Positions 25,998 through 33,812 of a DNA stretch of 64,000 nucleotides are shown here, piece after piece. This stretch comes from CADBRN01 sp050944685 (lineage in GTDB: Bacteria; Bacillota; Clostridia; Lachnospirales; Lachnospiraceae). Each line of letters starts with the position of its first letter. Position 1 is the stretch's first letter. Both the position numbers and the translations under genes were made by a program. The notes beneath the pieces are model-generated. The model was not told the DNA's origin, searched no databases, and worked only from the letters and a program-made list of their open reading frames with translations. The stretch spans positions 60,512-124,511 of the forward strand of contig JBMNRP010000007.1 in the NCBI GenBank assembly GCA_050944685.1, written 5' to 3'.

Positions 25998-28085
25998 TCA
26001 GAACCGGAACACCGCAACGCCGTACGGCGGAAGATCATACGGGATGTAATACGGCTGGCCGTCGCACTCACCTTTCCAGGCTTTGTGCTTTTTCGGCATC
26101 GAGCGGTCCCATCCGTACTTCTTGTCGCGGCTGTCCAGAATCAGCTCGTAGACGCCTGAGCGCGGAACGCCGAAACAGTAATCCGAGCGCTCCATCGGCG
26201 TGAAATTACAGATAAAGATCAGATTATCCTTATGCGTCGGCGACCAGCGGATAAAGCTGAAAATACTGCGGTCCGCGTCGTTGGCATTGATCCACTGGAA
26301 TCCCTCGTATCCGGAATCGTTCGCGTACAGAGCCGGATACTTGTCATAGATCCCAAGCAGGTCTCTCACAAACGCCTGAAGATGCTCATTTCTCTTATCC
26401 TGAAGCAGGAACCAGTCAATCTCCCGCTCCTCACTCCACTCGCGGTGCTGGCCGATGTCCTGCCCCATAAACAGAAGCTTCTTGCCCGGGTGACCGAACA
26501 TGAACGCGTAGCCGGCCTTCAGATTCTCGAACTTGTCGTCCTCGTAGCCCGGCATCTTTTCGATCATCGAGCATTTCAGATGAACGACCTCGTCGTGCGA
26601 CAGCACCAGAATGTAATTCTCGCTGTACGCGTAGGTCATGGCGAAGGTCATCTTGTTGTGCGCGCCCTTGCGGAAGTACGGATCAAGCTTCATGTAATCG
26701 AGGAAGTCATGCATCCACCCCATGTTCCACTTGAAGGTGAAGCCGAGGCCGTTCTCTTTTTCGACATCTCCGGTGACCTTCGGCCACGCCGTCGACTCCT
26801 CGGCGATCATCATAACCCCGTGATCCTTTCCGGTGACCAGCGTATTCAGATGTTTGAAAAACTCGATCGCCTCGAGGTTCTCATTGCCGCCGTACTTATT
26901 CGGAAGCCACTCGCCGTCTCTGCGGCCGTAATCCAGATACAGCATGGAAGCCACCGCGTCCACCCGCAGACCGTCGATGTGATATTCCTCAACCCAGTAA
27001 AGGGCGTTGCCGATCAGGAAGTTCTTCACCTGCGGACGGCCGTAGTTGAATATCTTCGTGCCCCAGTCCGGATGCTCGCCCAGGCGGGGATCCGCGTGCT
27101 CATAGACAGCGTCGCCGTCGAAATTCGCCAGACCCTGCTCATCCTTCGGAAAGTGAGCCGGAACCCAGTCCAGAATGACGCCGATTCCGTGATTATGCAG
27201 GTAATTGACCAGATACATGAAATCCTTCGGCTCACCGTAGCGGGAGGTCGGAGCATAGTACCCGGTGACCTGATAGCCCCACGACGCGTCCAGAGGATGC
27301 TCCGCGATGCCCATCAGCTCGACATGTGTGTAGCCCATGTCCAGGACATACTCGGTCAGCCGCTCCGCAAACAGGCGGTAATTATAAAACCCCTCCGGAT
27401 TCTGCTCGGAATAGGGATGCTTCATCCAGGAGCCCGGATGGACCTCATAGATCGCCACCGCCGAATCCTTCGGATTATATTTCAGACGCCTCTTGATCCA
27501 ATCGTCGTCTGTCCACTCAAATCCGCTGATATCCGCGATGCGGGAAGCCGTTCCCGGACGTTTCTCCGCCCAGAATGCATAAGGATCCGCCTTGTACAGT
27601 TCGCGGCCGTCGGCGGCGTAAATCTTGAACTTATAAAGCTGCCCGACCTTTGCTCCGGGAACAAATTTTTCGTAGACGCCCATATCCGCTACTTTTTTCA
27701 TCGCGTCATTCTGATCGTTCCAGTCGTTAAATTCGCCGACCACGCCCACGCCGCGCGCATTCGGCGCCCAGACAGTGAACCAGACACCCTCTTTGCCGTC
27801 CACAACCGCGGGATGGGCGCCCATTTTCTTATAAATTTCATGGTGCGTCGCCTGGCCGAACAGATACTGGTCCATTTCTCCGAAATGAGCCTGTTCCGCG
27901 GAAGATTCCGCGGCCTTTGAGGCGGCTTTTTTTGCCGCAGGTTTGCGGGAACTTTTTACCCCCCTGGCAGAAGCTTTCCCGGACGCGGGTTTTTTCCTGC
28001 TTTTCGCCGCCGCTCTTCCGGCAGAGGCCATATCCTTTTTTGCAGCTGCTTTTACTTCTTTGTTTTTGCTGTCGCCCTTTGGCAT
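25998..28085 (-). CDS. glgB: 1,4-alpha-glucan branching enzyme with basic N-terminal tail
   Basis: Makes alpha-1,6 branches in glycogen, GH13 family, 695 residues. An N-terminal CBM48-like domain (VWFTVWAPNARGVGVVGEFN) precedes the TIM barrel. Catalytic signatures: GVILDWVPAHFP, GLRVDAVASMLYLDY (nucleophile Asp), MMIAEESTAWP (Glu acid), and VLSHDEVVH (transition-state Asp). Residues 1-63 form an unusual tail rich in Lys, Ala and Ser (for example KAAAKKDMASAGRAAAKSRK), histone H1/AlgP-like. The start at 28085 follows AGGAGAC; an in-frame ATG 18 bases upstream has no ribosome site. No other glg gene is adjacent. Confidence 0.93.
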   Translation of the reverse strand: MPKGDSKNKEVKAAAKKDMASAGRAAAKSRKKPASGKASARGVKSSRKPAAKKAASKAAESSAEQAHFGEMDQYLFGQATHHEIYKKMGAHPAVVDGKEGVWFTVWAPNARGVGVVGEFNDWNDQNDAMKKVADMGVYEKFVPGAKVGQLYKFKIYAADGRELYKADPYAFWAEKRPGTASRIADISGFEWTDDDWIKRRLKYNPKDSAVAIYEVHPGSWMKHPYSEQNPEGFYNYRLFAERLTEYVLDMGYTHVELMGIAEHPLDASWGYQVTGYYAPTSRYGEPKDFMYLVNYLHNHGIGVILDWVPAHFPKDEQGLANFDGDAVYEHADPRLGEHPDWGTKIFNYGRPQVKNFLIGNALYWVEEYHIDGLRVDAVASMLYLDYGRRDGEWLPNKYGGNENLEAIEFFKHLNTLVTGKDHGVMMIAEESTAWPKVTGDVEKENGLGFTFKWNMGWMHDFLDYMKLDPYFRKGAHNKMTFAMTYAYSENYILVLSHDEVVHLKCSMIEKMPGYEDDKFENLKAGYAFMFGHPGKKLLFMGQDIGQHREWSEEREIDWFLLQDKRNEHLQAFVRDLLGIYDKYPALYANDSGYEGFQWINANDADRSIFSFIRWSPTHKDNLIFICNFTPMERSDYCFGVPRSGVYELILDSRDKKYGWDRSMPKKHKAWKGECDGQPYYIPYDLPPYGVAVFRF

Positions 28086-28206
28086 AAGTCCGTCTCCTAA
28101 CATTTATTATTTTTTTAATCCTGAATCTGTTACCTGTTTTTTCCGGAAGGGACCCCGGCCATCTCACGGAAAAACACTTCCGGAATCGTTCGCTTCCCCG
28201 GACATG

Positions 28207-29025
28207 TTATGTTCCCGGAATCGTTCCGGGGGCAATGCGGTACATCCGCATTGCGTTTTCCCAGGTCGCGGTCTCCACCTCTTCCGGCGAAATTCCCCGG
28301 ATCGAAGCGATGGCGCGCACGACCAGGGGGAGATTCCCGGAATCGTTCCGGGTTCCGCGCCGCGGCTCCGGGGTCAGATACGGGCAGTCCGTCTCCAGCA
28401 CCAGCTGCGAGAGCGGCGCGTAGCTCAAGACTTCCCTGAGCCTCCTCGCGTTCTTAAACGTGGCGACTCCGCCGATCCCGAGGTACAGTCCCATATCCAG
28501 ATATTCTTTTGCCATCTCGAGCGAGTAGGCATAGCAGTGCATGACGCCGCCCACATCCCCGAGGTGCGTTCTTCGGGCAATGTCCATCGTGTCCGCCGCG
28601 GCATCGCGGCTGTGGACAATGACCGGCAGCTTTTCCTGCCTCGCGAGAGCAATCTGCGCTTCAAACCACTCGATCTGCCGCTTCCGGTCCTCTTTATTCC
28701 AATGATAATCCAGACCGATCTCACCGACAGCCACCGCCTTCGAGTCACGGCAGGCTTCGCGAATCGTTTCCAGAACCCGGTCCGGCATCCTGTCCCCGGA
28801 TTCATCCGCCCCGGGCACCCCGCCGATTTCTTCAGGATGAATACCATAGGCGCCGAAGAGGAACGGCCACCGCTTCGTCAGAGACCTGATTTCCCCGATG
28901 CTCTCCCAGGTCGAGGCCGGGTCCGTGACGGCACCGATCCCCTTCTCCCGAAAAGAACTCAGGAGCTCGTCGCGGTCCTCATCAAATGCCGGATCATCAT
29001 AGTGTGCATGTGTATCGAAAATCAT
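28207..29025 (-). CDS. tatD: TatD family deoxyribonuclease
   Basis: Metal-dependent hydrolase with TIM-barrel fold, 272 residues. Begins MIFDTHAHYDDPAFDED with the first HxH metal pair; later metal and catalytic segments are VAVGEIGLDYHW, FEAQIALARQEKLPVIVHSR, MHCYAYS, and LVLETDCPYLTPEPRRG (Glu-Thr-Asp). Length and motifs match TatD/YcfH-type DNases. It follows metG on the same strand with 60 bases between. The 3' third contains two copies of a 19-base DNA repeat (see 28212-28352) in different reading frames. Confidence 0.92.
   Translation of the reverse strand: MIFDTHAHYDDPAFDEDRDELLSSFREKGIGAVTDPASTWESIGEIRSLTKRWPFLFGAYGIHPEEIGGVPGADESGDRMPDRVLETIREACRDSKAVAVGEIGLDYHWNKEDRKRQIEWFEAQIALARQEKLPVIVHSRDAAADTMDIARRTHLGDVGGVMHCYAYSLEMAKEYLDMGLYLGIGGVATFKNARRLREVLSYAPLSQLVLETDCPYLTPEPRRGTRNDSGNLPLVVRAIASIRGISPEEVETATWENAMRMYRIAPGTIPGT
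28212..28352. repeat. 19-base palindromic repeat TTCCCGGAATCGTTCCGGG (two copies)
   Basis: Identical copies at 28212-28230 and 28334-28352, each containing the palindrome CCCGGAA-TCG-TTCCGGG. A partial third copy, CCGGAATCGTTC, lies at 28180-28191, in the gap after tatD. The two full copies encode different peptides because they fall in different frames, so the conservation is at DNA level. Confidence 0.7.
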
Positions 29026-29085
29026 AGCTCTTTCGTAATCATTCTGCTGCCCCGCTGCGGCACGAAGCCCCGCGCCGCATCCGGA

Positions 29086-31083
29086 TCACTCGATTCCCGA
29101 TCCGGAGGGCATATCCGCCGGCGGCTCGACGAGTTTCACATTGCCCCTGTCATCCTCCGCCGAGAGGAGCATTCCCTCAGACATCATGCCGGCGAGTTTC
29201 GCCGGTTTCAGATTGACCAGAACCATGACCTTTTTTCCGACAAGCTCCTCCGGCTGATACCATTTTTTGATTCCGGAAAGAATCTGACGCGTCTGGTCGC
29301 CGATCTTTACCTGAAACTTCAGCAGCTTCCTCGATTTCGGAACCTCCTCGCAGGAAAGGACCTCACCGACCGCAAACTGCAGCTTCGCAAAATCGTCATA
29401 GGTGATCTCATCCTTCATTTCCAGATGGATCGCTTCCTTGTCCGAATCGCTTCCGTCCGGCCCGGCAGATTTTCCGCCGTCCGAAAGGACACCGGAAGTC
29501 CCCTGCGGCTTCATCGCTTCCACCTGCTTCATGACCTCTTTGAGGTCACGGCGCGCGAACAGAATCTCCGGCTTATCCGTGACATGGTTTCCGGACGGAT
29601 ACAGGCCGAAGCGGTCGAGCTGCTCATAATCACGAACGGCCGTATTCAGCTGATTCAGAATCTTCTCCGAGGTTTCCGGCATAAACGCGGTCAGAAGCGA
29701 CGCTCCGATCGTAATACTCTCCGTCAGATTGTAGAGAACGGTCGCCAGACGGTCTTTCTTCGATTCATCTTTGGCCAGAACCCACGGCTCGGTCTCGTCG
29801 ATATATTTGTTGCATCGTTTAAACAGGGCGAAAATTTCCGTGATGGCGTCGGCGATGCGGAGCCTGTCCATTCTTTCCTCGACCTTCGGGGCGGTTCCCG
29901 TGACAAACGATTTCAGGTCGTCGTCGACCGGCTCGGAAACGTTCGCGTCGCGGACCTCACCGCCGAAGTATTTATTGCTCATGGCAATGGTGCGTTTGAC
30001 CAGATTGCCCAGCGTGTTCGCCAGGTCGGAATTCAGGCGCTCCACCATCAGCTCCCAGCTGATGACGCCGTCATTCTCAAACGGCATCTCGTGCAGAACG
30101 AAATAGCGGACCGCGTCCACGCCGAAGAGGCTCACCAGATCATCCGCGTAGATGACATTGCCCTTCGACTTGCTCATCTTGCCCTCGCCCTGCAGCAGCC
30201 ACGGATGTCCGAACACCTGCTTCGGAAGAGGCTCGCCCAGAGCCATCAGAAAGATCGGCCAGTAAATTGTGTGAAAACGGATGATGTCCTTTCCGATCAG
30301 ATGAAGATCCGCCGGCCAGTACTTCCTGTACAGAGCGTCGTCCTCGCCGTCACAGTGATATCCGATGCCGGTGATATAGTTGGTGAGCGCGTCCAGCCAG
30401 ACGTAGATGACATTGGAATCATCGAACTCCACCGGAATACCCCACTTGATCGAGCTGCGGGAAACACAGAGATCCTTCAGGCCCGGAAGGAGAAAATTGT
30501 TCATCATCTCATTTTTTCGGGAAACCGGCTGGATAAATTCCGGATGAGTGTTGATGTGCTCGATCAGACGGTCCGCATACTTGCTCATGCGGAAGAAGTA
30601 CGCCTCCTCGTTCGCCTTCACCACAGGCCGTCCGCAGTCCGGACAGTTCCCGTCGACCAGCTGCGACTCCGTAAAGAACGATTCGCAGGAGTTGCAGTAC
30701 CAGCCCTCGTAGCTTCCCTTGTAGATATCGCCCTGCTTATAGAGCTTCGTGAAAATCTTCGCTACTTCTTTTTCGTGGTAATCGTCGGTGGTCCGGATGA
30801 AATGATCATAGGACGTATTCATCAGATCCCAGATGCGGCGAATCTCGCCGGCAACCTCGTCCACATACGCCTTCGGGCTCACGCCGGCTTCCTTCGCCTT
30901 TGTCTCGATCTTGACTCCGTGCTCGTCCGTCCCGGTCTGAAAATATACATCATATCCCTGCTGGCGCCTGAAGCGGGCAATGCTGTCGGCCAGCACGATC
31001 TCATAGGTATTTCCGATGTGCGGCTTGCCCGACGCGTAGGCGATGGCAGTGGTAATATAATACGGCTTGTTTCTTTTGTTCAT
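29086..31083 (-). CDS. metG: Methionyl-tRNA synthetase
   Basis: Charges tRNA-Met, class I synthetase, 665 residues. HIGH-like motif PHIGN at residues 21-25; zinc site Cys130, Cys133, Cys147, Cys150; KMSKS at 302-306. An anticodon-binding helical domain follows. The C-terminal EMAP/Trbp111 tRNA-binding domain runs from about residue 560 (YDDFAKLQFAVGEVLSCEEV) and is joined by a Gly/Ser/Asp-rich linker. This arrangement is the long Gram-positive form. A GGAAGGAC ribosome site precedes the ATG. tatD follows on the same strand; the two are often adjacent in Firmicutes. Confidence 0.95.
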   Translation of the reverse strand: MNKRNKPYYITTAIAYASGKPHIGNTYEIVLADSIARFRRQQGYDVYFQTGTDEHGVKIETKAKEAGVSPKAYVDEVAGEIRRIWDLMNTSYDHFIRTTDDYHEKEVAKIFTKLYKQGDIYKGSYEGWYCNSCESFFTESQLVDGNCPDCGRPVVKANEEAYFFRMSKYADRLIEHINTHPEFIQPVSRKNEMMNNFLLPGLKDLCVSRSSIKWGIPVEFDDSNVIYVWLDALTNYITGIGYHCDGEDDALYRKYWPADLHLIGKDIIRFHTIYWPIFLMALGEPLPKQVFGHPWLLQGEGKMSKSKGNVIYADDLVSLFGVDAVRYFVLHEMPFENDGVISWELMVERLNSDLANTLGNLVKRTIAMSNKYFGGEVRDANVSEPVDDDLKSFVTGTAPKVEERMDRLRIADAITEIFALFKRCNKYIDETEPWVLAKDESKKDRLATVLYNLTESITIGASLLTAFMPETSEKILNQLNTAVRDYEQLDRFGLYPSGNHVTDKPEILFARRDLKEVMKQVEAMKPQGTSGVLSDGGKSAGPDGSDSDKEAIHLEMKDEITYDDFAKLQFAVGEVLSCEEVPKSRKLLKFQVKIGDQTRQILSGIKKWYQPEELVGKKVMVLVNLKPAKLAGMMSEGMLLSAEDDRGNVKLVEPPADMPSGSGIE

Positions 31084-31133
31084 AGTCAGAAATGTCCTTC
31101 CCGAAAAACTGACCGGCGGTCAAATTCTTCTCG

Positions 31134-31150
31134 TCTAGTATCATACTAGA
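31134..31150. promoter_or_regulatory. 17-base perfect palindrome at the metG transcription start
   Basis: TCTAGTAT-C-ATACTAGA is a perfect inverted repeat (8-base arms). It begins right after the -10 box of the metG promoter and would overlap the transcription start, the classic place for a repressor operator. Regulator unknown. Confidence 0.5.
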
Positions 31151-31178
31151 TTATACCAATATTTGCTATCATTTACAA
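31150..31178 (-). promoter_or_regulatory. Promoter of metG
   Basis: On the minus strand TTGTAA (31178-31173), 17-base spacer, TATAAT (31155-31150) with an extended TGG before it. It reads towards metG, leaving a leader of about 60 bases. Confidence 0.7.
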
Positions 31179-31206
31179 AAAAAAAATCCGCCCGGAACCC
31201 CGGGCG
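31177..31206 (-). terminator. Minus-strand terminator in the metG/gmk-like divergent gap
   Basis: On the minus strand CGCCCGG-GGTT-CCGGGCG-GA is followed by ten T. The alternative stem CCCCGG-ACGC-CCGGGG (31213-31198) overlaps and would exclude it, so the region could act as an attenuator. It lies just upstream of the metG -35 box and does not end any annotated gene. Confidence 0.65.
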
Positions 31207-31268
31207 TCCGGGGCCTGTGCTAAAATAATACCGATTGACAAAAAAACAGGAGAAAAAGGATCATTCAG

Positions 31269-31862
31269 ATGGGCAGATTATTTTATTTAATGGGAAAAAG
31301 CGCAACCGGAAAAGACCACATATACCGCGACCTGAAAGAGGACGCTTCTCTGAAACTGCAGCCGCTGGTCATCTACACCACCCGCCCCATGCGCAGGGGC
31401 GAGCAGGAGGGCCGGGAATATTTCTTTACCGATGAAAAGGAGCTCGCCCGCATGCGCTCGGAACACAGGGTAATCGAAGAGCGCGTATACCAGACCGTAA
31501 ACGGTCCCTGGTACTACTTCACGGCGGACGACGGCCGTCTGGCTCCGGAGAGGGGAAACCGCATCGGAATCGGGACGCTCGAGTCCTTCTGCCGGCTCCG
31601 GGATTATTTCGGAGAGGATACCGTCCTCCCCGTCTACATTGAGACCGACGACGGAATCCGCCTGGAGCGCGCGCTGCGCCGCGAAAAAAAACAGGCGGAG
31701 CCGAACTACGCCGAGCTGTGCCGCCGCTTCCTGGCCGACACCGAAGACTTCTCCGAACAGAATCTCTGCGCCGCGGGCATTTCACGCCGCTTCCGGAACA
31801 ACGGCAGGCTCTCCGACTGCGTGGAGGAAATCCGCTCCTATATCCTCTCTTTTCTGAATTAA
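31269..31862 (+). CDS. Guanylate kinase-like P-loop protein
   Basis: A 197-residue protein resembling guanylate kinase: LMGKSATGKDHIYRDL (P-loop, but Asp rather than Ser/Thr after the last Lys), VIYTTRPMRRGEQEGREYFF (GMP-binding Arg/Tyr region), then RVYQTVNGPWYYFT. Family guanylate kinases have GxSGxGKS/T, so the substituted P-loop may mean a different nucleotide substrate. It is not necessarily the housekeeping Gmk. The ATG follows AAAAAGGATCATTCAG. No clear promoter was found; a TAAAAT box lies near 31220. Threonine-pathway genes follow after 118 bases. Confidence 0.72.
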   Translation: MGRLFYLMGKSATGKDHIYRDLKEDASLKLQPLVIYTTRPMRRGEQEGREYFFTDEKELARMRSEHRVIEERVYQTVNGPWYYFTADDGRLAPERGNRIGIGTLESFCRLRDYFGEDTVLPVYIETDDGIRLERALRREKKQAEPNYAELCRRFLADTEDFSEQNLCAAGISRRFRNNGRLSDCVEEIRSYILSFLN

Positions 31863-31980
31863 GGGCTTCGCCCGCATGCGCCGTCCCTGTTCTTACAAAA
31901 TCCTTTCTTGCACATCCGGGGGCAGTGTGATACCATCTTTTCGGGACACACATTTGTACATCTCACAAGGACAGAGGAAA

Positions 31981-32415
31981 ATGAGGGATCGTTTCTATCT
32001 GGTAAGGGAAAAAGCTGTGCCGGAAGTACTCCTGAAGGTTCTGGACGCAAAACGCCGCATCTCGTCAGATCACGTCACGGTCGGACAGGCGGTTCAGGAA
32101 GTCGGAATCAGCAGAAGTTCTTTTTATAAATATCAGAACGATATAATACCTTTTCACGAGAACGCCAGAGGAACGACCATCACCTTCATCATGCAGATGA
32201 AAGACGAGCCGGGGCTTCTCTCGGAAGTGCTCCGCGTGATCGCGGACAACGAGGGAAACATCCTGACCATTCATCAGGCGATTCCACTTGGCGATGTGGC
32301 CACCCTGACCATCAGCGTCGAAATACCTCAGGAAAACGGCGACGTGGAAAAGATGCTCTCCGAAATCAGGAGCCGGCGGGGTGTGTATGACCTGAAGATA
32401 TTAGGCAGAGAGTAG
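31981..32415 (+). CDS. ACT domain regulatory protein (PheB/UPF0735-like)
   Basis: A 144-residue protein of the PheB/YeiZ-like family. An N-terminal helix-turn-helix-like part (VTVGQAVQEVGISRSSFYKY) is followed by an ACT domain from about residue 65 (TITFIMQMKDEPGLLSEVLR, then GNILTIHQAI). ACT domains bind amino acids and control amino-acid biosynthesis. The start at 31981 follows GGACAGAGGAAA. Hom follows 27 bases later and itself lacks an ACT domain, so this protein may be its separate regulatory partner. Confidence 0.85.
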   Translation: MRDRFYLVREKAVPEVLLKVLDAKRRISSDHVTVGQAVQEVGISRSSFYKYQNDIIPFHENARGTTITFIMQMKDEPGLLSEVLRVIADNEGNILTIHQAIPLGDVATLTISVEIPQENGDVEKMLSEIRSRRGVYDLKILGRE

Positions 32416-32442
32416 ATCACAGCAAGAGAGAGAGGTTGAAAA

Positions 32443-33660
32443 ATGGTAAAAATCGCAGTTCTCGGTTATGGAACCGTAGGATCCGGCGTCGTGGAGGTAA
32501 TCCAGACCAATCAGCAGAGTATCAACCGGCGCGCGGGACACGAAATTGAAATTAAATATGTACTGGATCTTCGCGAGTTTCCGGGGAATCCGATCTCGGA
32601 AATCCTGGTTCATGACTTTAACGTCATTCTGAACGACCCGGAAGTGGAAATCGTCGTCGAGACGATGGGCGGACTGAATCCCGCCTATGATTTCACGAAG
32701 CAGTGCCTGATGGCGAGAAAGAGCGTCTGCACCTCCAATAAGGAGCTGGTTGCGGAGCACGGACTCGAGCTGATGCGCATCGCTCAGGACCATGGGGTCA
32801 ATTACCTCTTTGAGGCGAGCTGCGGAGGCGGTATCCCCATCATCCGAGCCCTGAATTCATCGCTGACCGCCGACGAGATCGACGAGATCACCGGAATCCT
32901 CAACGGAACGACGAACTATATCCTGACGAAAATGGCGCAGGACGGAGAGGAATTTGACGAGGCGCTCAAAGAGGCGCAGAACAACGGCTTCGCCGAGCGG
33001 AACCCGGACAACGACATCCAGGGAATGGACGCCTGCCGGAAAATCGCAATCCTGTCTTCTCTGGCCTACGGCAGGAATGTTCCCTATCAGGAAATCTACA
33101 CAGAGGGCATCACGAAGATTACGGCGACGGATATCCGCTACGCGACCTCGATCGGATGCAGCGTGAAGCTGCTGGCGACGAGCCGAAAGGTGAACGACCG
33201 CTTCTACGCGATGGTCTGCCCGGTTCTGATCAATTCGAACAACCCGCTTTACAGTGTAAACGGCGTATTTAACGCGGTATTTGTCCATGGCAACGTGCTC
33301 GGCGACGCGATGTTCTACGGAAGCGGCGCAGGCAAACTCCCGACCGCCAGCGCGGTAGTCGCCGACGTGGTCGACTGTGCGAAGCATCCGGGCATGAATG
33401 TCATGAACCGCTGGAGCAGCCGCCGTCTCGACCTGATCGATCTGGACGATGTGCGAAACCGCTTCTTCGTCCGGGTGTCGGGAAGCCTGGCGGGGGATAT
33501 CTCAAATATCCAGGAGGTATTCGGAAAAATCGAGCCCATCAGTATCCCGGGCGTCGGCGCCGAATTCGGATTTGTCACCGGCGAGATGAGCGAAAAGGAA
33601 TTCCGGGAGAAAGCGTCCAGGATTGACAACATCATCAGCACAATCCGGGCGCGCTTCTGA
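32443..33660 (+). CDS. hom: Homoserine dehydrogenase (without C-terminal ACT domain)
   Basis: Reduces aspartate semialdehyde to homoserine at the branch to threonine and methionine. The NAD(P) site is VKIAVLGYGTVGSGVVEV near residue 5-20. Catalytic-domain markers are TSNKELVAEHG, FEASCGGGIPIIRAL and GILNGTTNYILTKM, with NPDNDIQGMDACRKIAIL supplying the metal and proton-transfer residues. The protein stops after about 405 residues, short of a full ACT domain, in contrast to longer Hom proteins; the upstream ACT gene may supply that role. GAGAGGTTGAAAA precedes the ATG. Confidence 0.93.
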   Translation: MVKIAVLGYGTVGSGVVEVIQTNQQSINRRAGHEIEIKYVLDLREFPGNPISEILVHDFNVILNDPEVEIVVETMGGLNPAYDFTKQCLMARKSVCTSNKELVAEHGLELMRIAQDHGVNYLFEASCGGGIPIIRALNSSLTADEIDEITGILNGTTNYILTKMAQDGEEFDEALKEAQNNGFAERNPDNDIQGMDACRKIAILSSLAYGRNVPYQEIYTEGITKITATDIRYATSIGCSVKLLATSRKVNDRFYAMVCPVLINSNNPLYSVNGVFNAVFVHGNVLGDAMFYGSGAGKLPTASAVVADVVDCAKHPGMNVMNRWSSRRLDLIDLDDVRNRFFVRVSGSLAGDISNIQEVFGKIEPISIPGVGAEFGFVTGEMSEKEFREKASRIDNIISTIRARF

Positions 33661-33680
33661 ATCACCCATATTGACAAACC

Positions 33681-33730
33681 GGCCCGGACAACGCCCTGAT
33701 TATTAATCGGAGCAGGTTCCGGGCCTTTTT
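33681..33730 (+). terminator. Rho-independent terminator after hom
   Basis: GGCCCGGA (33681-33688) pairs with TCCGGGCC (33718-33725), followed by TTTTT. The 29-base loop is large, so it may be partial and let some transcript read on into the gene at 33813. Confidence 0.6.
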
Positions 33731-33812
33731 ACCGGAAGCTGCATCCGCTGCGGACGCGGGACAGACGTGCTGGTTCCGGAGCGGATCATCAATTACTCAG
33801 GAGGAAACGGAC

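Noticed and set aside
27943..31149. A 1068-codon plus-strand open frame across tatD and metG
   Set aside because: Antisense shadow of two well-identified genes, with no domain and no ribosome site.
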